A stretch of 64,000 nucleotides of DNA, from assembly GCA_014656015.1 (NCBI GenBank), contig BNBP01000027.1:1-64000 (forward strand), read 5' to 3'. The notes under the pieces are model-generated. The model worked only from the letters and a program-made list of their open reading frames with translations, made no database searches and had not been told where the DNA came from. This DNA comes from Streptomyces griseoaurantiacus. GTDB lineage: Bacteria; Actinomycetota; Actinomycetes; Streptomycetales; Streptomycetaceae. The position numbers and the translations under genes are program-made. Shown here one piece after another: positions 58,825-64,000 of this stretch; position 1 is the first letter of the stretch, and every line of letters starts with the position of its first letter.

Positions 58825-59253
58825 TCACCGGACCCGCCCCCGGTCCGCTCCGGCGGCGAGCAGCCGCCGCACGGTGAGGGTCACCTCCGTGACCTCGAGC
58901 CCGGTCAGCCGGGTCACCAGCGCGGCCACATCGTGCCGGATCCGCTCGCAGACCTCGGCGATGTCGGCCGGATAGGGCAGGTCCATGGACAGGTGCAGGC
59001 GCACCGCTCCGGCCTGGATGGCCGACGTGGCCGCGGGTGGGGCCGGACGGTCCCTGTCGGGCGGCACGGCGGCCCGCCGGGACTGCGCCGTGCGCGCGGC
59101 CTGCGCGGCGATGCGGGAGACCACCTTGTCGGGGATGACGGTGGCGCCCCGTTCGGCCGGCGGCGGGAGGCCCGCGGCCGGCGTCGAGGGCGGGGAGCCC
59201 CCGCCGGGGAACGGCGGACCGGCCAGTGTGCTCACCGCCGCCTCCGTGACCAC
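58825..59253 (-). CDS. Asp23/Gls24-like envelope stress protein (short variant)
   Basis: A 142-residue protein with a reduced Asp23-like fold: GATVIPDKVVSRIAAQAART, VRLHLSMDLPYPADIAEVCE and TGLEVTEVTLTVRRLLA. An insert-poor N-terminal 35 residues are Gly/Pro-rich. The GTG start at 59253 overlaps the end of the small membrane gene by 22 bases. Works with the other Asp23 gene (59476-59967) and the membrane anchors. Confidence 0.78.
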   Translation of the reverse strand: MVTEAAVSTLAGPPFPGGGSPPSTPAAGLPPPAERGATVIPDKVVSRIAAQAARTAQSRRAAVPPDRDRPAPPAATSAIQAGAVRLHLSMDLPYPADIAEVCERIRHDVAALVTRLTGLEVTEVTLTVRRLLAAGADRGRVR

Positions 59254-59399
59254 ACGTCGAGGTCACCCTGGACGGCGAGACCGGCGACCAGCCCCACCAC
59301 TCCGAGGACCAGGACCAGGAGGAACGCCCAGAAGCCGCCGAAGTATCCGGCGAAGCCGAGTGCCATCCCGGCCGCGAGGCCCGTCGTCGCTGCTTTCAT
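59232..59399 (-). CDS. Small membrane protein of the Asp23 cassette (55 aa)
   Basis: An easily missed 55-residue protein: MKAATTGLAAGMALGFAGYF, then GGFWAFLLVLVLGVVGLVAG, ending VWSRRRR. It is two close hydrophobic segments plus a basic tail, like the DUF2273-type small proteins found between Asp23 and AmaP genes in other Gram-positives. The ATG at 59399 lies 76 bases after the first Asp23 gene stop; its end overlaps the next gene by 22 bases, indicating coupled translation. Codon third positions are strongly G/C. Confidence 0.8.
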   Translation of the reverse strand: MKAATTGLAAGMALGFAGYFGGFWAFLLVLVLGVVGLVAGLAVQGDLDVWSRRRR

Positions 59400-59475
59400 C
59401 TCGCACTCACCCGTCCCGCGGACGGACGTCGCCGCCCGCGTGGTCAGCCGCGCGCTCCGCTCGCGGCGATGGAGA

Positions 59476-59967
59476 TCACCGCACGCGGCCCTGGTCCCGG
59501 TCGGTTCCCTCGTCCTCGTCCTCGTCGGGGAGGTGGACGTCGTCGACGGTGATGTTCACCTCGACGACCTCCAGGCCGGTCATCCGCTCCACCGCGCCGA
59601 TCACATTGGTGCGGACGGCACCGGCGACCTCCACGATGGGAACGCCGTACTCCACGACGACGTCCAGGTCCACGGCGGCCTGCCGCTCGCCGACCTCGAC
59701 CTTCACCCCTCGGGTGAGGCCCGTGCCGCCTCCGCCGGGGGCGCGTTCGCGCATGGCGCCGAGAGCACGCGCCATCCCCGCTCCCAGGTTGTGGATGCCC
59801 GGTACCTCGCGGGTGGCCATGCCCGCGATCTTGGCCACCACGCCGTCCGCGATGGTGGTCCTCCCCCGTGTCTCGGCCGGGGCCCCGGCGCCGGCGCGGC
59901 CCTTCAGCGTGTTCGCGCCCGTGTCGGGCCGGTCGTCTCCGCCGAAGCTGGTGGTGTTCTCCGTCAT
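59476..59967 (-). CDS. Asp23/Gls24 family envelope stress response protein
   Basis: A 163-residue Asp23 protein: TRGRTTIADGVVAKIAGMAT, REVPGIHNLGAGMARALGAM, VGERQAAVDLDVVVEYGVPI and MTGLEVVEVNITVDDVHLPD, with an acidic C-terminus. In staphylococci Asp23 is an abundant membrane-associated stress protein. It heads the minus-strand cassette and diverges from the ECF sigma factor gene, whose product may drive this cassette. Confidence 0.93.
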   Translation of the reverse strand: MTENTTSFGGDDRPDTGANTLKGRAGAGAPAETRGRTTIADGVVAKIAGMATREVPGIHNLGAGMARALGAMRERAPGGGGTGLTRGVKVEVGERQAAVDLDVVVEYGVPIVEVAGAVRTNVIGAVERMTGLEVVEVNITVDDVHLPDEDEDEGTDRDQGRVR

Positions 59968-60127
59968 GGCGGTCGCCTCGATCGGTCGATTGCTCGGTCG
60001 GACACCGAAGCGGCGTCCTACACGACGTTGGACAGGCGGGGCGGCGTTCTCCTCACACCCATGGGTTGTGATGTGCGTCACAGTCCTGTCGGGGTACCCG
60101 GGCGCTCCCAGCCTTCGCGGGAGAGAC

Positions 60128-60703
60128 ATGAGTGAACGCACTGCTGCCCCACAGGCGGTCCGCGACCTGCCGGACCGGATCCTTGCCGTACGGGCTGCCG
60201 AGGGGGACGAGGACTCCTTCGCGTTCCTGGTCCAGCGGCACAGCCGGTCCCTCCTGGGCCTGGCCCGCTGCGTGGTCGGCGACTCGCAGGACGCCGAGGA
60301 GGCCGTTCAGGACGCCTTCCTCAGCGCCTGGCGGCGGCTGCCGGAGTACCGGCACCACGCGGAGTTCCGCACCTGGATGTACCGGATCACCGTCAACCGG
60401 TGCCTGAACATGCGCCGCCGCCGGCCACCGCCCCTGTCCCTGGAGACCGTCGCCGAGCCCGTGACGGCCGACGCGTGGAGTCAGCCCGCCCGGTCCGCGG
60501 AACAGGACGCGGCCACGGCCGCCCTGTCCCGCGCGCTCGCCGGGCTGGACGAGGAGCAGCGGCTGTGCTGGCTGCTCAGAGAGGTGCAGGGCATGCCCTA
60601 CAAGGAGATAGCCCAGGTGACGCACACCAGCGAGCAGACCGTGCGCGGCCGGCTGTTCCGGGCACGTCGCTCCCTGCAGGAGGCGATGGGCCCCTGGCGG
60701 TAG
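60128..60703 (+). CDS. ECF-type RNA polymerase sigma factor
   Basis: A 191-residue sigma-70 group 4 factor. Region 2: DSFAFLVQRHSRSLLGLARC, DSQDAEEAVQDAFLSAWRRL, FRTWMYRITVNRCLNMRRRR. Region 4: LAGLDEEQRLCWLLREVQGM and PYKEIAQVTHTSEQTVRGRL. ATG 60128 has GGGAGAG upstream. It is divergent from the Asp23 gene and followed by an overlapping gene with a zinc-finger anti-sigma-like motif, the usual sigma/anti-sigma order. Confidence 0.95.
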   Translation: MSERTAAPQAVRDLPDRILAVRAAEGDEDSFAFLVQRHSRSLLGLARCVVGDSQDAEEAVQDAFLSAWRRLPEYRHHAEFRTWMYRITVNRCLNMRRRRPPPLSLETVAEPVTADAWSQPARSAEQDAATAALSRALAGLDEEQRLCWLLREVQGMPYKEIAQVTHTSEQTVRGRLFRARRSLQEAMGPWR

Positions 60704-61041
60704 GCGACCCGCGCGCGGCCTTCGGTGCCGTCCCGGCCGACGGCCCCGGTGGCGGCCCGCCCGCGGTCGCGCACACGCCCCTGTTCGAGGGCGGCGAGGT
60801 GCTGCCCCGCGGCCGTCTGTTCAGCCGGGTCTGGGAACGGACGCGGGACGCGGATCCGGTCGCCGACCCGCACATGGCGGCCTGCCCGTGCTGCCGCGGG
60901 ACCGCCGAGGGGCTCGCCTCCGTGGGCGGGGCCGCCCGGACGCTGTGCGCCGAGGTCCCGCCCCGCCTGCAGACAACCGGTGGACCGGGACCGCGCGGCC
61001 CCGATCGGCCGCTACTCCGTCACCGCCGGACCGGACGGTGA
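60694..61041 (+). CDS. Probable zinc-binding anti-sigma-like partner (short)
   Basis: A 115-residue protein if a CTG at 60694 (GGAGG 10 bases upstream, overlapping the sigma gene end) is the start; GTG 60799 is an alternative giving 80 residues. High third-position GC from 60700 supports coding. VLPRGRLFSRVWERTRDADP and DPHMAACPCCRGTAEGLASV contain the H-x3-C-x2-C motif of ZAS anti-sigma factors. The C-terminus is short and degenerate (RLQTTGGPGPRGPDRPLLRH) and overlaps the convergent HTTM gene by 30 bases. It may be a truncated version of a longer conserved partner. Confidence 0.55.
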   Translation: MAVGDPRAAFGAVPADGPGGGPPAVAHTPLFEGGEVLPRGRLFSRVWERTRDADPVADPHMAACPCCRGTAEGLASVGGAARTLCAEVPPRLQTTGGPGPRGPDRPLLRHRRTGR

Positions 61042-62163
61042 CGGGGCACCGCGCCCCCGTGCCGGACGGGTCACCGGATGACCGCCCTGCGCGGGTACGG
61101 ATACGAACCCGGTTCCCTGCCGGGGCGCCCGCGCAGGCAGGCCGCATCGCCGGGCCGCACGCCGAAGGAGCGGGGGCAGGGACGTGTAGAAGCGGTCGGG
61201 GAGGAACACGGCGTCCGCGATGATCATCGTGCCCGAGAAGAGGGGCAGGCCCAGGACCACCGCGATGGCGAGGTGCATTCCCAGCAGCACGGTGAGCACC
61301 GGGTACTTGAGCCTGCCGAACAGCACGAACGGGAAGGCGACCTGGGTGAGAACGGTCAGGTATCCGAAGACCGCCATCACGAGCGGGTACTGGTCCACGA
61401 GGTGGGAGACCGCGGGCCACGGCTGGAACAGTTCGAGATTCAGCACGTAGTGCAGCGCGGTGCCGTCGTTCCAGAAGGAGCCCTGGACCTTGTACAGGCC
61501 CGCTGAGCCGTACAGGAGGCAGACCTGTGCCGCGATGACGAGGACGCCGCAGTTGTGCACCACCGTGGTCAGGGTGGCACGGGCCTCTCGGAGCCGCCGG
61601 GCGGCGGGACCGGGCGCCCGGACCGGCGGGCCGTCCGCACGCGCCGACCTGATCCGCTCTCTGCGCGCGTCGAGGGACCACCGGCGACCGCACGCGGTGA
61701 GCACGAGGTAGAGGGACATCAGAAGGACGAGGTTGTCGCCCCCGTCCGTCATGAAGATCGCTCTGGCGTGGAAGGAGGCCACCACGACGGCGAAGAGCAC
61801 GGACGTGGCCCGGGTCCGCCAGCCCACCGTGAACAGTGCGGACGTCACGAGGGCGAGCACGTAGCAGCACTCGAAGTAGCCGCGGCTGTCCGAGACGATC
61901 AGGAAGCTGTACCAGCCGGTCTGATCGAAGAGCTGGGCCGCCAGCGCGGGTGTCCATGGAGAGCCGGGGCCCCAGATCTCGTCCCGGTGCGGGAACTCGC
62001 GCAGCAGGAAGAGCAGGTAGAGCAGCCCATAACCGATACGCAGGACTGCCGTGGCGTAGAGGGACACGGGCCGGCCGGTGAGAAGGGCCCAGAGGGCGTC
62101 GGTCCGGGCGAGGAGCCGGTGATGGGCCGTGGCCGGGAGCGCGCGGATCTGCTCATTTCCCAT
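61012..62163 (-). CDS. HTTM-domain membrane protein (copy 2)
   Basis: A 383-residue HTTM protein homologous to the one at 16322-17665: RIGYGLLYLLFLLREFPHRD, RAIFMTDGGDNLVLLMSLYL, CLLYGSAGLYKVQGSFWNDG and YVLNLELFQPWPAV. It lacks the long N-terminal tail of copy 1 and is 64 residues shorter. It overlaps the DUF5819 gene (11 bases), as in copy 1. The role is unknown; membrane chemistry like gamma-carboxylase is only a fold-based guess. Confidence 0.87.
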   Translation of the reverse strand: MGNEQIRALPATAHHRLLARTDALWALLTGRPVSLYATAVLRIGYGLLYLLFLLREFPHRDEIWGPGSPWTPALAAQLFDQTGWYSFLIVSDSRGYFECCYVLALVTSALFTVGWRTRATSVLFAVVVASFHARAIFMTDGGDNLVLLMSLYLVLTACGRRWSLDARRERIRSARADGPPVRAPGPAARRLREARATLTTVVHNCGVLVIAAQVCLLYGSAGLYKVQGSFWNDGTALHYVLNLELFQPWPAVSHLVDQYPLVMAVFGYLTVLTQVAFPFVLFGRLKYPVLTVLLGMHLAIAVVLGLPLFSGTMIIADAVFLPDRFYTSLPPLLRRAARRCGLPARAPRQGTGFVSVPAQGGHPVTRPARGRGAPSPSGPAVTE

Positions 62164-62869
62164 GGGGGGTCACCTTCCACCAGGGCAGGATCCGGTTCTC
62201 CACCGGTGCCGGCGGCCTGCCCCCGGGCGGGGTGCCGGGCGCGGCGACGGGCAGCGTGACGACCCGGAGCTGGATGAAGTCGAACGTGCCGCCGCGATGG
62301 CCGGCGACGCGCTCCGCGGCGATGTTGCCCAGGTACTTGCGCATCATCACAGCCCGCGGCGAGCGTGCCGTGTCGTCCGACCCGAACGCGTCCACGTACG
62401 CCGCCCAGGCGCGGCGCAGGAGATTCTGCGCCGTGTGACTCGGGAACGGATCGTGCTCGACGGCGGCGCGGTCCAGGGCGGTCAGATCGGTCCAGGCGCT
62501 GACCTGCGTCGAGCCGTCGGGCGCGGTGCGCGCGGTCCTCGCCAGGACCCGGCGGTTCACCGAGTCGGGATTGGGGGCGAAGAGCCGCCAGTTCTGCTCG
62601 AAGAGGGGAAACACCCACGCGTCGACCTGGCGGCCGTACTTCCTCGACACGGGGTTGGGAGGCGCCACGTGGAGGAAGACGGCGCCCAGATGGACCACGA
62701 CCGTCACCAGACACAGGAGGACGGCGGCCCGCAGCCCCGCTCCGAGGATCCTGGCGCCCGCGGGCTGCCGGCCCGGTGGGCCCGCCTCGTCCGGCCGCTC
62801 CCACGGGAGCGGGTCGGCATCGGACCGCCCGGTCTCCCTCACGCGCGCTGAATCAATTCCGCTCGACAC
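62153..62869 (-). CDS. DUF5819 membrane protein (copy 2)
   Basis: A 238-residue DUF5819 protein: one membrane helix (AGLRAAVLLCLVTVVVHLGA), then FLHVAPPNPVSRKYGRQVDA, FPLFEQNWRLFAPNPDSVNR and the end NRILPWWKVT. It parallels the gene at 15480-16322. GTG 62869 is preferred (AAGG 6 bases upstream); the open frame reaches a GTG at 62926. Order DUF5819 then HTTM is the same as copy 1, on the opposite strand. Confidence 0.85.
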   Translation of the reverse strand: MSSGIDSARVRETGRSDADPLPWERPDEAGPPGRQPAGARILGAGLRAAVLLCLVTVVVHLGAVFLHVAPPNPVSRKYGRQVDAWVFPLFEQNWRLFAPNPDSVNRRVLARTARTAPDGSTQVSAWTDLTALDRAAVEHDPFPSHTAQNLLRRAWAAYVDAFGSDDTARSPRAVMMRKYLGNIAAERVAGHRGGTFDFIQLRVVTLPVAAPGTPPGGRPPAPVENRILPWWKVTPHGK

Positions 62870-62999
62870 CGCCCACCTTGCTTTCTCGATCCGTCGCCCG
62901 GCATCGGGGTCCGTCCGAACCGGCACCGGCGCGCGGCGGAACCGAGGGGGTTCCGCCGCGCGCCGTCATCCGGTGCCCGGACCGCTCGAAGCCTGCCGA

Positions 63000-64000
63000 C
63001 TAGCTCTCGTGGCTTTCCTGGCCCTGCGGCTTCGGGGCATTGCCGTAGCCGTAGTCGGCGTCATCGCCGTAGTCGCCGTCGTGGCCGTCGTCTCCGTGGT
63101 GGTCGGGCTTACCGCCCTGGCCGTGGTCCGGCTTTCCGTTGTGGCCGGACGGGCCACCGTGCTCCGGTGCGCCGGGCTGTTCACCGTTGCCGTGTCCACC
63201 GGGCTTTCCGTCGTGCTCACCGGGCCTGCCGCCCTCCTCGTGGTGCCTGCCGCCGTGCTGACCCGCGGTGTTCCCGGCGGTGTTGCCCGAGGTGTTCCCG
63301 GAGGTGACGTTGTTCCCCGCGGTGTTGCCCGAGGTGTTCCCGGCGGTACCGCCGGTCGCGACGCTGACGATGGGGCCGCCCACCAGACCGCCGGTGAGCA
63401 GGCCGCCACTGACCAGTCCCCCACCGGTCACACCGGTCGTGGTGCCGGTGGTGCTGCCGGTCGTGGTCCCGGTGGTCGTCCCGGTCGTGGTCCCTGTCGT
63501 GGTGCCGGTCGTCGTCGTGCCGCTGGTGGTGCCGGTGGTCGTTCCGGTGGTCGTGCCGGTCGAGCACGAGTCGAGGAAGATGCGGTTGGTGTCGAGCGTC
63601 ACCGCGCCGTTCCGGGCCAGCGCCCGGCCCTCGATGTTCGTCCCCGTGGTCACGTGGATGTCCGTCAGCGCCATGATGGTGCCGACGAAGGTGGAGTTGG
63701 TGCCGAGGGTGGCCGAACTGCCGATCTGCCAGTACACGTTGCACGGCGAGGCGCCGTTCGTCAGGAGCACGCGGCTGGAGGACGCCGTCGTGAGGGCTTC
63801 CGGGATCTGGAAGACCCAGACGGAGTTCGGGTTCCCACCGGCGTCCAGGATCAGGTCGCCGGTGAGACCGACGCCGGAGGTAGCGGTGTAGACGCCCGGG
63901 AGCAGCGTCTGGCCGCTGCCGATTCCCGCCGCCAGCGCGAAGTCCGTCGCCTGGCCCGCCGCGTCGTTGTACGCCGTGACGAGGTCGGACTTGGCCTGGA
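63000..64000 (-). CDS. DUF3494 ice-binding-type protein (N-terminus outside window)
   Basis: At least 333 residues, the start lying beyond the right edge. The DUF3494 beta-solenoid is clear: AYNDAAGQATDFALAAGIGS, LLPGVYTATSGVGLTGDLIL, NPNSVWVFQIPEALTTASSS, NVYWQIGSSATLGTNSTFVG and TIMALTDIHVTTGTNIEGRA. In cold-adapted microbes this fold binds ice; in soil actinobacteria it may be an adhesin-like surface protein. After the fold come Thr/Gly repeats (TTTGTTTG type), a Gly/Val stretch, Asn/Gly/Thr repeats (GNTSGNTAGN) and a His/Gly/Asp/Lys tail. No C-terminal anchor is seen. Confidence 0.88.
   Translation of the reverse strand, partial: QAKSDLVTAYNDAAGQATDFALAAGIGSGQTLLPGVYTATSGVGLTGDLILDAGGNPNSVWVFQIPEALTTASSSRVLLTNGASPCNVYWQIGSSATLGTNSTFVGTIMALTDIHVTTGTNIEGRALARNGAVTLDTNRIFLDSCSTGTTTGTTTGTTSGTTTTGTTTGTTTGTTTGTTTGSTTGTTTGVTGGGLVSGGLLTGGLVGGPIVSVATGGTAGNTSGNTAGNNVTSGNTSGNTAGNTAGQHGGRHHEEGGRPGEHDGKPGGHGNGEQPGAPEHGGPSGHNGKPDHGQGGKPDHHGDDGHDGDYGDDADYGYGNAPKPQGQESHES
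63432..63562. repeat. 12-bp tandem repeats inside the DUF3494 gene
   Basis: Repeats of about 12 bases built from GGTCGTGGTCCC-like units encode a run of Gly-Thr-Thr-Thr repeats. Variation is mainly at third positions, so the protein repeat is kept. Confidence 0.75.

Noticed and set aside
60053..60069. CACACCCATGGGTTGTG as an operator between the Asp23 and sigma genes
   Set aside because: Only the inner CCCATGGG is a clean palindrome, which is likely by chance in this base composition.

Overview
The window is high-GC actinobacterial DNA with Streptomyces features: strong G/C bias at third codon positions, frequent GTG starts, ATGA/GTGA gene overlaps, and families such as FhaA, Bpa, BkdR, a K15-type DD-peptidase and HTTM proteins. 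From memory, the order fhaA - tRNA-Leu - paaN/paaH/paaR - bkdR/bkdABC - moeA - two Ser/Thr kinases - second bkdABC - DD-peptidase follows the S. coelicolor chromosome close to oriC. A perfect 14-bp parS palindrome (29309-29322) fits an origin-proximal position.

Layout. 1-460: start of fhaA. 996-1082: tRNA-Leu(CAG). 1230-9228: a compact minus-strand six-gene cluster with three different ATP-grasp ligases, a flavin lysine/ornithine N-hydroxylase, an MFS exporter and a protein joining a peroxiredoxin-like domain to an APH-type kinase domain. This is the best candidate for an undescribed biosynthetic system, probably a small N-hydroxylated peptide. 9430-11750: TetR regulator diverging from a hemerythrin/flavin split-barrel pair. 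12059-18462: DUF2252, J-domain-like, rhodanese, DUF5819, HTTM and SpoU methyltransferase genes separated by two repeat-rich gaps.

18482-26717: paaN diverges from paaH-paaR, then bkdR diverges from the first bkdABC operon; both divergent regions carry the same 14-bp palindromic box, suggesting shared TetR control. 26802-31542: mobA-DUF6457 and moeA, the K+ channel gene whose GTG start lies inside parS, and a quinone oxidoreductase. 31544-36978: proline-rich envelope protein, proteasome activator Bpa and two divergent membrane Ser/Thr kinases. 37492-41350: second bkdABC operon, its E1-alpha carrying a basic Ala/Lys/Thr-rich tail of about 100 residues. 41447-47890: BRO-N protein, K15-type DD-peptidase, GntR-MFS pair, maleylpyruvate-isomerase-like protein and nitrilase.

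47951-49901 holds a LURP-one-like gene and a decayed regulatory cassette (fragment of a regulator gene, a small CGVC protein and a frameshifted partner). 49976-57258: thioredoxin/NHL protein, aminopeptidase, FadE5-like acyl-CoA dehydrogenase, SseB and a pirin that appears to have lost an internal segment including two metal-binding histidines. 57386-61041: Asp23/Gls24 envelope-stress cassette with a small membrane protein, diverging from an ECF sigma factor and a probable zinc-finger partner. 61012-62869: a second DUF5819-HTTM pair. 63000-64000: a DUF3494 ice-binding-type protein with low-complexity repeats, running off the end. Gene edges were chosen from codon bias, ribosome-binding sites and overlaps; family calls rest on motifs read by eye, without database searches.
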